A stretch of DNA of 64,000 nucleotides from Jannaschia pohangensis (GCF_900113875.1 NZ_FORA01000001.1:930001-994000); one strand, 5' to 3'. Positions 18,303 through 27,736 are shown, numbered from the stretch's first letter. Numbers and translations: made by a program. Notes: generated from the letters alone by a model not told the origin.

Positions 18303-18365
18303 AAGTATGTACGGGGGGTGTACAGGGGGTGTACGCGGGGTGACCTGCGTTTTAACCATAAAATC
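18303..18365 (+). repeat. GTAC array, copy 1: 11-bp-phased GTAC units with GAC-N5-TTTT tail
   Basis: GTAC occurs at 18309, 18320 and 18331, each followed by a G-rich spacer, and GAC follows at 18342, again 11 bases on. Then come five bases, TTTT, and an A-rich end (CATAAAA). A reverse-oriented copy with the same spacings lies at 48665-48735. It is located between the TPR gene and the first DUF4177-like gene. The TTTT part overlaps TTAACCAT (18352-18359), a variant of the CtrA-binding motif. Confidence 0.6.
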
Positions 18366-18494
18366 AAGGGCAATGCGGTCGGTTTCGGGCCATTGTTCAC
18401 ACCCTGTCAGGAATAGTTAAAATTCCGCAGGTCCGACACATCCCCGTCCCTGCCCGTCCACATTTCGGCCATCTCGACTCGGGACACAGAGGGC

Positions 18495-18887
18495 ATGAAA
18501 CACGCTGCTTTTCCCTCTGACGTGGCCTACGAATACGAGGCCGTCCCCGCCCCCACCAAAGCCGAACGGCGTCCCGGTCTCAAGACCGACGGCGAGCGTC
18601 TCGCCTTTGCCCTGTCGGAGATCCTGAACATCATGGCCGAAGACGGATGGGATTATATCCGCTCCGACACCTTCAGCACCGAAAGCTGGACCGACGTCAC
18701 CGGAACGGCCGAGAAAAGCCAGACAATTCTGATCTTTCGCCGCCCCCTGACCTATGAAGCCGTGCCCGAGATCGCGCCGGCGCCCCGCGCCGCGGCCCCC
18801 AACACGCCCAAACCCGAAGCCAAGCCGCTCCTCCTGACCGAGCCGACCCTGGCCCCCGGAACGGTGAACCTGCCGTCCGATTGGTGA
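18495..18887 (+). CDS. DUF4177-like protein, first paralogue
   Basis: Small cytoplasmic protein of 130 residues. Residues 12-90 (YEYEAVPAPTKAERRPG ... MAEDGWDYIRSDTF ... QTILIFRRP) form one compact domain of the DUF4177 type, with the characteristic GWxxxxxD turn. The C-terminal 40 residues are Pro/Ala-rich and disordered. It has a clear paralogue at 19030, about 40 % identical by eye in the domain. The leader contains TTAACCAT, which may link it to CtrA control. Function unknown. Confidence 0.7.
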   Translation: MKHAAFPSDVAYEYEAVPAPTKAERRPGLKTDGERLAFALSEILNIMAEDGWDYIRSDTFSTESWTDVTGTAEKSQTILIFRRPLTYEAVPEIAPAPRAAAPNTPKPEAKPLLLTEPTLAPGTVNLPSDW

Positions 18888-19029
18888 CCTTCACGGGCGC
18901 GGAAAACTCCCCGGAATTTCCCCGCGCCCGCCACGAATAAACCACAAAATCCTGTTTCCCGCTCGGCAACAGGGCGTTTCCGCTATCCACAGGGACAATC
19001 CCGCCACAGCGCGATAGACTGTTCCCATC

Positions 19030-19455
19030 ATGGACGAGACGCCTGACCCTCCGCCGCATCAGACCTTTGAATACAGGGTCGTGCCTGCGCCCCGCAAAGG
19101 CGAGAAGGCCAAGGGCGTGCGCTCCGGCGAGGCGCGCTTCGCCCTCGCCATGTCCCGCCTTTTCAATCACATGGGCGCCCAGGGGTGGGAGTTCGTGCGG
19201 GCCGACACCTTGCCGTCCGAGGAACGTGTCGGGCTGACCGGGACGGAATTGCGCTACCACGCGCTGCTCGTCTTCCGCCGCGCCACTGCCCCCGTCGCCC
19301 CGCAGATCATCCAGCAGGTCATCGAGGCCCCCAAGGCCCCCCTGCGCCTGTCGGCCCCCCTGCCCGAATGGCAGGGATTCGAGGATCAGGACGTGATGGA
19401 CGCTCAGGTCATCGACATCCTGACCGCCCGCAAACGCCCGCTCGCCGCCGAATAA
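19030..19455 (+). CDS. DUF4177-like protein, second paralogue
   Basis: Protein of 141 residues. The domain FEYRVVPAPRKGEKAKGVRS ... MGAQGWEFVRADTLPSEE ... YHALLVFRRA lines up with the protein encoded at 18495. The C-terminal tail differs (ends DILTARKRPLAAE). The two genes lie in tandem on the same strand with 142 bases between, and look like a local duplication. It is convergent with bolA, whose stop is two bases beyond its own. Function unknown. Confidence 0.7.
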   Translation: MDETPDPPPHQTFEYRVVPAPRKGEKAKGVRSGEARFALAMSRLFNHMGAQGWEFVRADTLPSEERVGLTGTELRYHALLVFRRATAPVAPQIIQQVIEAPKAPLRLSAPLPEWQGFEDQDVMDAQVIDILTARKRPLAAE

Positions 19456-19457
19456 CC

Positions 19458-19718
19458 TCAGGCCCCGTCGGACAATTCCATCGACAGCGCATGGATTCGA
19501 CCCATGGCATCGCCCAGGGCCGCATGCACAGCCCGATGCCGCGCCAGCCGCGACTGACCCGCAAACCGCTCCGACACGATGACGACATGCCAGTGGCTTT
19601 CGCCCGTGCCGTCGTCCCCGGCGTGACCGGCATGTTTCGCGCTTTCGTTGCGAACCTCCAAGTGACTGGGATTCAAGGCCTTCTTCAGACGATCTTCCAG
19701 GATTGACTGCATCTGCAT
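19458..19718 (-). CDS. bolA: BolA-family protein
   Basis: Small protein of 86 residues, typical for BolA. It carries ESAKHAGHAGDDGTGESHWH with the conserved H near residue 23 and the later R-x-ARHRAVHAALGD, the family's FxGxSxxxRHR region (here FAGQSRLARHR). BolA proteins act with monothiol glutaredoxins in iron-sulfur trafficking and affect cell shape and gene expression. The start ATG 19718 has GGGAGG eight bases upstream. It is divergent from the J-domain gene, a conserved pair in Rhodobacterales. Confidence 0.92.
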   Translation of the reverse strand: MQMQSILEDRLKKALNPSHLEVRNESAKHAGHAGDDGTGESHWHVVIVSERFAGQSRLARHRAVHAALGDAMGRIHALSMELSDGA

Positions 19719-19793
19719 GATTTTTCCTCCCGAGGCCTTCCCTCTGCCGTGGCAATGACTAAACTCTGTCGCCTCAGGCTGGAAGGGCAACGC

Positions 19794-20408
19794 ATGACCA
19801 AAAGTGATCCGTTCAATTTCGACATGCGTGTTTCCACCGCCAAGAAGCGCAATCCGCGCGGCAAACGCGGCATGTCGGGCGCGGTCGAGACATCGACACG
19901 CCTGTGCGAACACGAAGGCTGTCAGGAGGGCGGGAAGTACCGCGCCCCCAAGAGCCGCGACTCCAAGGATGACTTCTACTGGTTCTGCAAGGACCATGTG
20001 CGCGAATACAATCTGAAGTGGAACTTTTTCGACGGCGCGACCGAGGCGGAACTAGCCAAACAGGAAGCGGCGGACCAGTCGCCGACCCGACCGTTCCGCA
20101 AGACGGTCGAGGAACGCGCCTGGGCCCGTCTGGGCGTCGAGGATGCCCATCAGGTTCTGGGCGGCAATGCCACCCGCAATCCGGGTCGCGGCGTAATCGG
20201 GCGCAAGCTGCCCCCGACCGAACGCAAGGCGCTGGATATCCTCGAGGCCAAGGACGATTGGGACAAGGCGGCGATCCGCAAGTCATACAAATCGCTCATC
20301 AAGGTGCTGCATCCCGACATGAACGGCGGCGACCGCAGCCAGGAAGAGCAACTGAGCGAAGTCGTCTGGGCCTGGGATCAGCTGAAGGACAGCCGGAACT
20401 TCAAGTAG
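19794..20408 (+). CDS. J-domain (DnaJ-like) protein
   Basis: Cytoplasmic co-chaperone-like protein of 204 residues. The C-terminal J domain (residues about 145-204) has SYKSLIKVLHPDMNGGD with the essential HPD tripeptide, which should stimulate an Hsp70 ATPase. The N-terminal 100 residues contain CEHEGCQEGGKY and FCKDH, a possible zinc site. In related genomes this gene lies immediately before cobS; here three minus-strand genes intervene. Start at ATG 19794 is favoured over an ATG at 19749 because it fits the conserved N-terminus. Confidence 0.88.
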   Translation: MTKSDPFNFDMRVSTAKKRNPRGKRGMSGAVETSTRLCEHEGCQEGGKYRAPKSRDSKDDFYWFCKDHVREYNLKWNFFDGATEAELAKQEAADQSPTRPFRKTVEERAWARLGVEDAHQVLGGNATRNPGRGVIGRKLPPTERKALDILEAKDDWDKAAIRKSYKSLIKVLHPDMNGGDRSQEEQLSEVVWAWDQLKDSRNFK

Positions 20409-20417
20409 GCCCGCCGC

Positions 20418-21590
20418 TCAGGCATCGCCGCTGCGGTCCTTCCAATCCTGCAACTGGTCCCGAAGCCCATGCAAGGGGTCGGGTCGGTAGGGGCGGAAGC
20501 CCGCGCCCTTGGCCTCGAAGGCCCATCGGGTCCGGGCCGGGATGCTGACAGCTGTCAAATCGGGGACCGGATCGCGCGAGGCGCCGAAGCGGCGCATCAG
20601 CTGTGCAAAGGTCCCGCCCGAAGGTTTCGAGTGATTGTGGAGCGGGGCAATGGGGTCGAATTCGGCCCGAAGCCGGGATTCGGCCAGACCGTCGAAGGAC
20701 AGGCCAAGCTCGCGCGCCCCCTCCATCAGCCAATCAAGGGTCATCGCACTCAGCCCCGTGATATCCCCGCCGCCCCCGACCGACCCGTGGTCGCCCGCGA
20801 AATACTCCTCGCGGTAGGGGCGTTCGGGCCGTCCCGCGTTCAGTTCGGCAAGGTTCGTCCAGAGTGTCGGGCGGAACGCCTTGCGCCGCTCGTCCAGGGC
20901 GACGGCATGGCGCGCGGCGCGGACCATCGGGCTGAGGTCGGTATCGTGGAAGGAATAGCGCTTGTTGAAGATCGGGGCCGCCGTCAGGTGGCCCGGCACG
21001 CCCAGGGCCCCCACCGTGTCCCACACTCCCAGATAGGCCAGGCGAAACGGCTCGGCCAGGTCGGCCCCGAACTCGGCATAGACATCGGCGTCATCCGGGT
21101 CGGTCATCAGATGCGGCGAATGGATCGCCCGCCATTCGGCATTGCGACGCTGGCGGCGCTCGGCTGTTTCGAAGCGGCGCTCGGTGTAGCGGGCCACCGC
21201 CTCGGGCAGGCTGGCCAGATCGGACCGGGCCAGAAGACCGCTGAACCGGATGAACCCGACAAGGGAGCGGGCCGTGAAGGCCCCGCGCGAAAATCCGAAG
21301 ACAAAGACCTCGTCCCCCGGTTCGTGCAGGAAGACGAGATGGCGATAGGCCTCGACCATGTTGTCCATCAGGCCCAGGCCCAGAGCCCCGCCCAGAACCC
21401 GGTCGACGCCCCGCGAAAACCGCGTGACGCCGCGACGCCCCGTCCCCACCCCTTCGATATAAAGGGGCACCTGCGGGATGTCGTCGCTGTCGACGGGCAT
21501 CAGCGCCTGACCCAGGCGCACCACATTCGTGGGATGGTCCGACTCGGGCCGGTTCCAGGTTCCGTCGCACAAGATGACGATACGTTTCAT
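20418..21590 (-). CDS. DUF2235-type alpha/beta hydrolase
   Basis: Protein of 390 residues. It starts KRIVILCDGTWNRP and has the nucleophile elbow FGFSRGAFTARSL (G-x-S-x-G) near residue 100, both diagnostic of DUF2235/T6SS phospholipase-effector (Tle1-like) hydrolases. LGVWDTVGALGVPG near residue 195 and AGDHGSVGGGG near residue 275 carry the usual Asp and His of the catalytic set. The preferred start is ATG 21590 with GGGGAG five bases upstream. It follows the sigma/anti-sigma pair on the same strand and may be its output. Substrate unknown. Confidence 0.88.
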   Translation of the reverse strand: MKRIVILCDGTWNRPESDHPTNVVRLGQALMPVDSDDIPQVPLYIEGVGTGRRGVTRFSRGVDRVLGGALGLGLMDNMVEAYRHLVFLHEPGDEVFVFGFSRGAFTARSLVGFIRFSGLLARSDLASLPEAVARYTERRFETAERRQRRNAEWRAIHSPHLMTDPDDADVYAEFGADLAEPFRLAYLGVWDTVGALGVPGHLTAAPIFNKRYSFHDTDLSPMVRAARHAVALDERRKAFRPTLWTNLAELNAGRPERPYREEYFAGDHGSVGGGGDITGLSAMTLDWLMEGARELGLSFDGLAESRLRAEFDPIAPLHNHSKPSGGTFAQLMRRFGASRDPVPDLTAVSIPARTRWAFEAKGAGFRPYRPDPLHGLRDQLQDWKDRSGDA

Positions 21591-21662
21591 CGGCTCCCCC
21601 ATGACTGACGTAGGGGCAGCTTGCCACAACAGGCCCCAAAGACCGACAGAAAACCGACGCGG

Positions 21663-22022
21663 TCAGCGCTGCAAGAGCACCAGGGAAATGGCGAAGGCGG
21701 CGAGCGGCAGGACGATCAGGGCAGTCCAGCGCAGCCAGCCCGCCCTTTGTGAAAAGGCACGGTCGCGTGGGAAGATCCGGGCTTCGGCGGCGCTCAGGAC
21801 GTGATCGGGAGGCACCACATCGCGGCCCGCCGTCAGGGGGACCAGATCGGCGACCCATTCGGCATGCAGGGTCGCGAGGACAGGGTGCTGTTTCAGACGG
21901 CGCGCAAAGAGGGCGGCCTCGGCCGGGGACAGCAGGCCAAGGACGAACTCGGCGGCGATGACCTCGTCGGCGATCGTGGTGCGATCTTCGTCTTCGGGCA
22001 CGGGGCCGTGGGTTTCCCTCAT
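21663..22022 (-). CDS. Anti-sigma factor, RskA-like
   Basis: Protein of 119 residues. The N-terminal half [20 protein letters not shown] is the conserved helix of anti-sigma domains of the RskA/ChrR-like group. It ends with a single transmembrane helix ([19 protein letters not shown]) and lacks the large extracytoplasmic domain of full RskA. Its ATG overlaps the TGA of the ECF sigma gene (ATGA), a strong sign of translational coupling to give balanced amounts. It should hold the sigma factor at the inner membrane. Confidence 0.85.
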   Translation of the reverse strand: MRETHGPVPEDEDRTTIADEVIAAEFVLGLLSPAEAALFARRLKQHPVLATLHAEWVADLVPLTAGRDVVPPDHVLSAAEARIFPRDRAFSQRAGWLRWTALIVLPLAAFAISLVLLQR

Positions 22023-22567
22023 CCGTGCAAGTCCGCACGCAGCCACAGGATCGCGTCACGCAGACCGTCGCCCAACACATCCGGCGACAGATCGAAGCGG
22101 GCCGAAAGCTCGCGCAGCGTCTCGCCCTCCAGATAGGCGCGGCGCAGGGCTTCGGAGTGGACGGGGTCCAGCCCGTCCAGACTGTCCAGGATGGCTGCGG
22201 CATGGTGGCGCGCCAGACGGTTGCCCGCAGGGCCGGGCGGCAGGCTGGACAGGGCGTCATCGGCCTCTGCACGCCCGGCCCTTGCGGCGGCACGGCGCCC
22301 GCGCAACAGGTCGGTGCAATGATTGCGCGCCACGGTCAGCATCCAGAGCAACGGGTCGAGCCCGACAGCCCGAAACTGCACCGGATCGCGCCCGATCCGG
22401 ACAAGGATATCCTCAAGCGCCGCCTCGGCCGCGCCCCGATTGCCCAAGAGTCGCAGACAGACGCCGAACAGCCGCGGCGCGGTCGCCTCATAGAGGCGCG
22501 CCAGCGCGGCACGGTCGCCATCACCTATTTCCACCAGCCAGGTCTCGAGGGTCCGTTGCGTCGCCAT
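22019..22567 (-). CDS. ECF-type RNA polymerase sigma factor
   Basis: Sigma factor of about 182 residues. Region 2 reads [20 protein letters not shown] and [20 protein letters not shown]; region 4 has [20 protein letters not shown] and a final recognition helix. It is coupled by ATGA to the anti-sigma gene. The start ATG 22567 has GGAGG only one base upstream, so an upstream GTG at 22582 may be the true start. It is divergent from cobS with about 115 bases between. The signal sensed cannot be read from sequence. Confidence 0.88.
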   Translation of the reverse strand: MATQRTLETWLVEIGDGDRAALARLYEATAPRLFGVCLRLLGNRGAAEAALEDILVRIGRDPVQFRAVGLDPLLWMLTVARNHCTDLLRGRRAAARAGRAEADDALSSLPPGPAGNRLARHHAAAILDSLDGLDPVHSEALRRAYLEGETLRELSARFDLSPDVLGDGLRDAILWLRADLHG

Positions 22568-22681
22568 GCCTCCGGCTGCCACGAAATTTGCGGTCCGTCC
22601 AGCCGATCCGCGCCCCTTCCCCTTGTCCTTCACCGGCATATGTTGCATCCGCGAAGGCGGCTGAGATGGGAGACCCACGCG

Positions 22682-23674
22682 ATGGCGGACGGACACATGG
22701 ACATGAATGCAAACGTGAAACCAACCCGGGATATCTCGGTCCGTGATGTGTTCGGCATCGACAGCAACATGACCGTCAAGGGTTTCGAAGACCGAGCCGA
22801 CCGCGTCCCCGAGATCGACAGCACCTACAAGTTCGACCCCGACACCACGCTGGCGATCCTGGCGGGCTTTGGCTGGAACCGCCGGGTGATGATCCAGGGC
22901 TATCATGGCACCGGCAAATCGACGCACATCGAGCAGGTCGCCGCCCGCCTGAATTGGCCCTGTGTCCGCGTAAACCTCGACAGCCACATCAGCCGGATCG
23001 ACCTGATCGGTAAGGACGCGATCCGCCTGAAGGACGGCGTCCAGGTCACCGAATTCCACGAAGGCATCCTGCCCTGGGCGCTGCGCAACCCCGTTGCCAT
23101 CGTGTTCGATGAATATGACGCGGGCCGCGCCGACGTGATGTTCGTGATCCAGCGCGTGCTGGAGCATGACGGCAAGCTGACCCTGATGGACCAGAACACC
23201 ATCATCGAGCCGCACCCGTCCTTCCGCCTGTTCGCCACCGCAAACACGGTCGGCCTCGGGGACACGACCGGCCTTTACCACGGCACGCAGCAGATCAACC
23301 AGGCGCAGATGGACCGTTGGTCCCTCGTGGCGACGCTCAACTACCTTAGCCACGATGCCGAGACGGCCATCGTGCTGGCCAAGAACAGCCACTACAACAC
23401 CGAGAAGGGTCGCCAGACCATCAGCCGGATGGTGACCGTCGCCGACCTGACCCGGACGGCCTTCATGAACGGTGATCTGTCCACGGTAATGTCGCCGCGC
23501 ACGGTGCTGGCCTGGGCGCAGAATGCGGAAATCTTCCGCGATGTCGGCTATGCCTTCCGGCTGTCGTTCCTGAACAAATGCGACGAGCTGGAGCGCCAGA
23601 CCGTCGCCGAGTTCTATCAGCGCTGCTTCGACGAGGAATTGCCGGAAAGCGCCGCGAGCATGTCGCTCGGCTAG
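22682..23674 (+). CDS. cobS: Cobaltochelatase subunit CobS
   Basis: AAA+ ATPase subunit of the aerobic cobaltochelatase (CobN-CobS-CobT) that inserts cobalt into hydrogenobyrinate a,c-diamide during cobalamin synthesis. Length is 330 residues, as expected. Walker A is GYHGTGKST at residues 73-81, Walker B is [15 protein letters not shown], and [18 protein letters not shown] is the sensor-1 region. Start ATG 22682; an internal ATG 22697 is also possible. cobT follows 2.1 kb downstream on the same strand, separated by small genes, which is wider than usual. Confidence 0.96.
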   Translation: MADGHMDMNANVKPTRDISVRDVFGIDSNMTVKGFEDRADRVPEIDSTYKFDPDTTLAILAGFGWNRRVMIQGYHGTGKSTHIEQVAARLNWPCVRVNLDSHISRIDLIGKDAIRLKDGVQVTEFHEGILPWALRNPVAIVFDEYDAGRADVMFVIQRVLEHDGKLTLMDQNTIIEPHPSFRLFATANTVGLGDTTGLYHGTQQINQAQMDRWSLVATLNYLSHDAETAIVLAKNSHYNTEKGRQTISRMVTVADLTRTAFMNGDLSTVMSPRTVLAWAQNAEIFRDVGYAFRLSFLNKCDELERQTVAEFYQRCFDEELPESAASMSLG

Positions 23675-23681
23675 TCTGGCC

Positions 23682-23727
23682 AAAGGGCCGCCCCGATCGT
23701 CATCGCGACGTCGAGGCGGCCTTTTGC
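23682..23727 (+). terminator. Rho-independent terminator of cobS
   Basis: GGCCGCC (near 23686) pairs with GGCGGCC (23716-23722) around a 22-base loop that itself can fold, and TTTT follows. It starts 8 bases past the cobS stop codon, so cobS probably ends its own transcript here. It also abuts the stop of the convergent 41-residue gene. Confidence 0.7.
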
Positions 23728-23853
23728 TTATTTGACCTTCTTGCCCGCCACGACGATTTCGGCGCGCGGCGGCGCGGCCTGGATCGTCTTCACGACTTCC
23801 TTCTTCGGCTTCTTGGCTTCCTTGTTGCCCTTCTTGTTGTCATTGCGGCCCAT
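23728..23853 (-). CDS. Very basic 41-residue protein
   Basis: Small protein, too short for most gene finders. It opens MGRNDNKKGNKEAKKPKKE and ends VVAGKKVK, with a middle VVKTIQAAPPRAEIVV. A good ribosome binding site (AAAGGA) lies eight bases before ATG 23853. It is highly positively charged and could bind nucleic acid. I do not recognise a named family. It is convergent with cobS, stop codons separated by the shared terminator. Confidence 0.6.
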   Translation of the reverse strand: MGRNDNKKGNKEAKKPKKEVVKTIQAAPPRAEIVVAGKKVK

Positions 23854-24195
23854 GGTCTGTCCTTTCGGCGCGACGCCGGCCTGGCCGTGCGTTGCGTGAG
23901 ATGATGTTGCGATGAACCAGGGTTGCCCGGACCTGCGCGGTCAGGGGCGATGATCCCGGCCTGCCGCGCGGATACGGCGGCAGGCATGGGTTCGATTTTA
24001 CGCCTCGGATCGCGACGCGGCAAGCGACATCGCATCGGGGGCCACGGCGGCCGTTGACGGCACGTCACTGCGACTGCGCGACCGCAGGGCATGAAAAACG
24101 CCCGCCATGCCTTTGACAGGTCCATTTTTTGCCCCGACCCTGTGTTTGCGTCACAGATCAGGCCCTCGGGCCCCTGAAACCTTGGGAACCATACG
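23854..24195. other. Intergenic region, nothing recognised
   Basis: About 340 bases between the divergent starts of the 41-residue gene and the 118-residue gene. It must carry both promoters. I see short GC hairpins but no tRNA, riboswitch fold (including cobalamin type) or coding frame. Confidence 0.4.
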
Positions 24196-24552
24196 ATGAA
24201 GATGAAGATCGGGGCCGAATTGCCCGACGGATACGAGCCGACCCACGAAGACCTGGCCGCCGTTGCCGGAACCATGCTGGCCCGCACGCTGCTACCGCTC
24301 TTTGCCGAGAACATGTCCGAAGACATGGCCCGCGCCAACGTCGAGGCGATCGTGACGGAACTGTCGTATCTGTTCGACGAGGGCGAGATCGAGATCGGGG
24401 GCAAGACGTTCTTTCCGCGCCTGGCCTTCGTGAATGCCGAGGGCGCGGCGCTGCCGGGGCTGGCCGAGATGACCAACCTGCACGAGCTGACGGCGACACC
24501 CTTTGACGTCGATCCGAACGCGATGGTCACCTTCGAGGACGAGGCCGAATAG
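24196..24552 (+). CDS. Acidic hypothetical protein, 118 residues
   Basis: Soluble, acidic protein without a signal peptide. It has two helical stretches (EDLAAVAGTMLARTLLPLFA and MARANVEAIVTELSYLF) followed by a beta-like part (EIEIGGKTFFPRLAF) and an acidic end FEDEAE. No family recognised. It lies between cobS and cobT on the same strand but with separate spacing on both sides. Confidence 0.55.
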   Translation: MKMKIGAELPDGYEPTHEDLAAVAGTMLARTLLPLFAENMSEDMARANVEAIVTELSYLFDEGEIEIGGKTFFPRLAFVNAEGAALPGLAEMTNLHELTATPFDVDPNAMVTFEDEAE

Positions 24553-24654
24553 ACGGGCCGGACCCGCCCGACCACTGGACTGGAAGGCCTCACTCGACTC
24601 GCTTTTACATATTGCCCGTTTGACAGGCGCCCAGAAGCAGTCAACGCTGCTTTC

Positions 24655-25026
24655 ATGAGCAGAATGAAAAGTCTGGTCGTCATCGCCCTTCTGACGACCG
24701 CAGGGACTGCACAGGCGGGCGAACCTCTGGAGAGGACCTTTGCCCATTGCGCGGGGCGGATGTCGGCGGACATGGAGCATCGCTGGCTCATGGGCGAACC
24801 CGCCGAAGAGGCAGAGGCCCGGCGAAACGCCATGGTTGCCCTTCTGTTCAGCCTGGATTGGTCGCTGCCGCCGGAACGGGTGCTCGACATGCGGATCGCG
24901 GCGAAATTCGCCCATGCATCCCTCCTGCAACGCGCGGCCTTCGCCCCGGACCCCGAGGAAGCGGCCCGCGCCGCCCGCCGGGCCGAGGTCGAACTGGCCC
25001 ATTGCGCGGGCCTTGTCCTGATGTAG
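24655..25026 (+). CDS. Small secreted hypothetical protein with two Cys
   Basis: Protein of 123 residues. The signal peptide (SLVVIALLTTAGTAQA) is followed by EPLERTFAHCAGRMSADMEH near the mature start and VELAHCAGLVLM at the end. The matching HCAG motifs frame the mature protein and could form a disulfide that closes a helical bundle. No named family recognised. It lies in the cobS-cobT interval, same strand. Confidence 0.65.
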   Translation: MSRMKSLVVIALLTTAGTAQAGEPLERTFAHCAGRMSADMEHRWLMGEPAEEAEARRNAMVALLFSLDWSLPPERVLDMRIAAKFAHASLLQRAAFAPDPEEAARAARRAEVELAHCAGLVLM

Positions 25027-25121
25027 GGTACAAAAGCCGGGCGCCTCACCCAAATGAGTGACAGCCGCCAAGCAAAGCTCCGTCATCCTTCGGTCATAGA
25101 AACCTTAGATGATTGGAAATC

Positions 25122-25697
25122 ATGATGTTTACGCCTCTCAAGTCAGTTGCTGCCTTCGTTGCGCTCAGCCTTCTAGTCGCCCCGCTTCAATCACAAGCAC
25201 AGCAAACAACCACCACCGCGATTGGGCTTTCAAATGTGTTCGAGCAATACACCAAGCGGTATCCGCATGTCGTCGACGTCAAGAACATGCAAACCTACCT
25301 CGGGGATTGGGAGTGCACGCTGGACGGACGGGGAGCCTCGCTGAGGATCATCCAGCCCGCTGAAAAGCGGACGACCTGTCAGGTCGATCAGCCGAATGTT
25401 TGCTCGATCAGCGTGCGGTATCACACCCCGAAGATCTTCTTCCGCGACCACGGTTGGGACGGATCGGGTGCGAATGGTCCCTCGGTTCAAATGATGAATG
25501 TGAGCCCGGGCTATACCGGCGCGACCCTCCGCCATCCCGATGGGAACGAATGGCATTTTGGCGGTCGCGATTTCATCACCACGCCCACTCATCAGATCAC
25601 GCTGGCAAACAGACTTGAAGGAAATTCCACCTGGCGGGGGCGTCAATACCCCCTCTCGTGCGACCGGGTCTGGGCGCCGGGCACGCGCCTCTATTGA
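25122..25697 (+). CDS. Secreted hypothetical protein, 191 residues
   Basis: Exported protein with signal peptide VAAFVALSLLVAPLQSQA. Start ATG 25122 (or 25125) is preferred over an in-frame TTG at 25113. The mature part has four Cys (WECTL, TTCQ, VCSIS, LSCDR), suggesting two disulfides. Base composition is lower in GC than flanking genes and codon use is more mixed (AAACAAC, ACGACC side by side), so recent transfer is possible. It ends 61 bases before cobT. Function unknown. Confidence 0.65.
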   Translation: MMFTPLKSVAAFVALSLLVAPLQSQAQQTTTTAIGLSNVFEQYTKRYPHVVDVKNMQTYLGDWECTLDGRGASLRIIQPAEKRTTCQVDQPNVCSISVRYHTPKIFFRDHGWDGSGANGPSVQMMNVSPGYTGATLRHPDGNEWHFGGRDFITTPTHQITLANRLEGNSTWRGRQYPLSCDRVWAPGTRLY

Positions 25698-25758
25698 CCG
25701 CCACGGCAAGAGGGCGCGGGGCTTGCCCTGACGCCCCCTCTGCATCATCTAGGGCGGT

Positions 25759-27630
25759 ATGACCAAACCGAGCGACAATCCCGCCGATCCCTTCAAGAAG
25801 GCCCTCGCCGAAGCCACCAAAACGATGGCCGACGACCCGGACCTGTCTGTCAGCTATTCGGTGGACCCGCCGGGCCAGTCGAACGACTCGGTGCGCCTGC
25901 CGCAGATCAGCCGCCGCATGACGCGGGACGAGGTGATGTTCGCGCGCGGCACGGCGGATGCCTTCGCCCTGCGCCACCGCCACCACGACAACGGTGTCAA
26001 CGCCCGCTACCTGCCGCAGGGCAACATGGCGCGCGAACTTTATGACGCGATGGAGACCGCCCGCTGCGAGGCCGTGGGCACGCGGGCCATGCCGGGCACC
26101 GCGGGCAACATCGACGCCAAGATCAACGTGGAGGCGACGCGCAAGGGGTACGGCGACGTCACCGACAAGGCGCAGATCCCGCTGGCCGTGGCGGCCGGTT
26201 ACTGGATCCGTCAGATGGCGACGGGGCGACCGCTGCCCAAGGGGGCGGAACATGCGCTCGACCTGTGGCGCGGCTTCATCGAGGAATCGACCGGCGACCG
26301 CATCGCGTCGTTGCAGGGCGTGCTGGCCGACCAGACCGCCTTTGCCCGCATGGCGCGCGACCTGATTGCCGACCTCGGCTACGGCGACCAACTGGGCGAC
26401 GACCCCGACCTGGAGGACGAGGATCAGGAAGACGAGGGTCAGCCCGAGGACGAGGACGAAGAGCCCGACAGCACCGGTCAGGACGATCAGGAGGACGAGG
26501 CCGACGCCTCGCCCGAGCAGTCGCAGGAGCAGCAGGACGATCCGTCGCAGGCGCAGGTCTCGATGGACGACATGGCCGATCAGGAGGCCGGGGAAGAGGC
26601 GGATATGCCCGACGCCCAGTCGGACATGGAACCGCCCGCGCCGCAGCCCGTGTCGGACGCGGATCCGAATTACACCATCTATTCCGACAAGGACGACGAA
26701 GTGGTCGGGGCTGAAGAGCTGGCCGAACCCGCCGAGCTGGAACGCCTGCGCGCCTATCTCGACCAGCAGTTGGAGCCGCTCAAGGGCGCGGTATCGCGGC
26801 TGGCCAACAAGTTGCAGCGCCGCCTGCAGGCGCAGCAGAACCGGTCCTGGGAATTCGACCTGGAGGAAGGCATTCTGGACGCCGGTCGGCTGGCCCGTGT
26901 CGTCGCCAACCCCACGACACCCCTGTCGTTCAAGATGGAGCGGGACACCGAATTCCGCGACACCTGCGTGACGCTGCTGCTCGACAACTCCGGCTCGATG
27001 CGGGGTCGCCCGATCTCCATCGCCGCCATCTGTGCCGATGTTCTGGCCCGCACGCTGGAACGGTGCGGCGTCAAGGTCGAGATCCTGGGCTTCACCACCC
27101 GTGCGTGGAAGGGCGGGCTGGCCCGCGAGGCCTGGCTGAAGGATGGCCGTCCCGCCGCCCCCGGTCGCCTGAACGACCTGCGGCACATCATCTACAAATC
27201 CGCCGACGCGCCCTGGCGTCGGGTCCGTCCCAACCTGGGGCTGATGATGAAGGAAGGCCTGCTGAAGGAGAACATCGACGGCGAGGCGCTGGAATGGGCG
27301 CACCGCCGGATGGTCGCCCGCCCCGAGGCGCGCAAGATCCTGATGGTGATCTCGGATGGCGCGCCGGTGGACGACAGCACCCTGTCGGTGAACCCGGCCA
27401 ACTTCCTGGAAAAGCACCTGCGCGACGTGATCGCCATGGTCGAAAAGCGGCGGGCGGTCGAATTGCTGGCGATCGGGATCGGCCATGACGTGACGCGTTA
27501 TTACGACCGCGCCGTGACCATCACGGATGTGGAGCAATTGGCGGGTGCCATGACCGAACAGCTGGCCGCGCTCTTTGACAGCGATCCGCGGGCCCGCGCC
27601 CGGGTGATGGGCATGCGCCGCGCGTCCTGA
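25759..27630 (+). CDS. cobT: Cobaltochelatase subunit CobT
   Basis: Partner of CobS in cobalt insertion, 623 residues, usual length. The N-terminal helical part extends to about residue 210. A long acidic linker (about residues 215-310, rich in DEDE and Gln) follows, then a von Willebrand A domain. The MIDAS metal site starts at [13 protein letters not shown] near residue 408 and continues at [13 protein letters not shown]. The protein ends GMRRAS. cobN, the large subunit, is not in the window. Confidence 0.96.
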   Translation: MTKPSDNPADPFKKALAEATKTMADDPDLSVSYSVDPPGQSNDSVRLPQISRRMTRDEVMFARGTADAFALRHRHHDNGVNARYLPQGNMARELYDAMETARCEAVGTRAMPGTAGNIDAKINVEATRKGYGDVTDKAQIPLAVAAGYWIRQMATGRPLPKGAEHALDLWRGFIEESTGDRIASLQGVLADQTAFARMARDLIADLGYGDQLGDDPDLEDEDQEDEGQPEDEDEEPDSTGQDDQEDEADASPEQSQEQQDDPSQAQVSMDDMADQEAGEEADMPDAQSDMEPPAPQPVSDADPNYTIYSDKDDEVVGAEELAEPAELERLRAYLDQQLEPLKGAVSRLANKLQRRLQAQQNRSWEFDLEEGILDAGRLARVVANPTTPLSFKMERDTEFRDTCVTLLLDNSGSMRGRPISIAAICADVLARTLERCGVKVEILGFTTRAWKGGLAREAWLKDGRPAAPGRLNDLRHIIYKSADAPWRRVRPNLGLMMKEGLLKENIDGEALEWAHRRMVARPEARKILMVISDGAPVDDSTLSVNPANFLEKHLRDVIAMVEKRRAVELLAIGIGHDVTRYYDRAVTITDVEQLAGAMTEQLAALFDSDPRARARVMGMRRAS

Positions 27631-27736
27631 TCCGCGACCCGCATCCGCCGCAAAAATCCGTTTCCGTTGGCCCAAAATTGCCAATATCCATGACGTGCCG
27701 GGGGATTGCGCCCCGCAGCAGCCCGGAAGGCCCCTC

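Noticed and set aside
22568-22681. Cobalamin riboswitch before cobS
   Set aside because: The gap is about 115 bases and no B12-box-like sequence or fold could be recognised.
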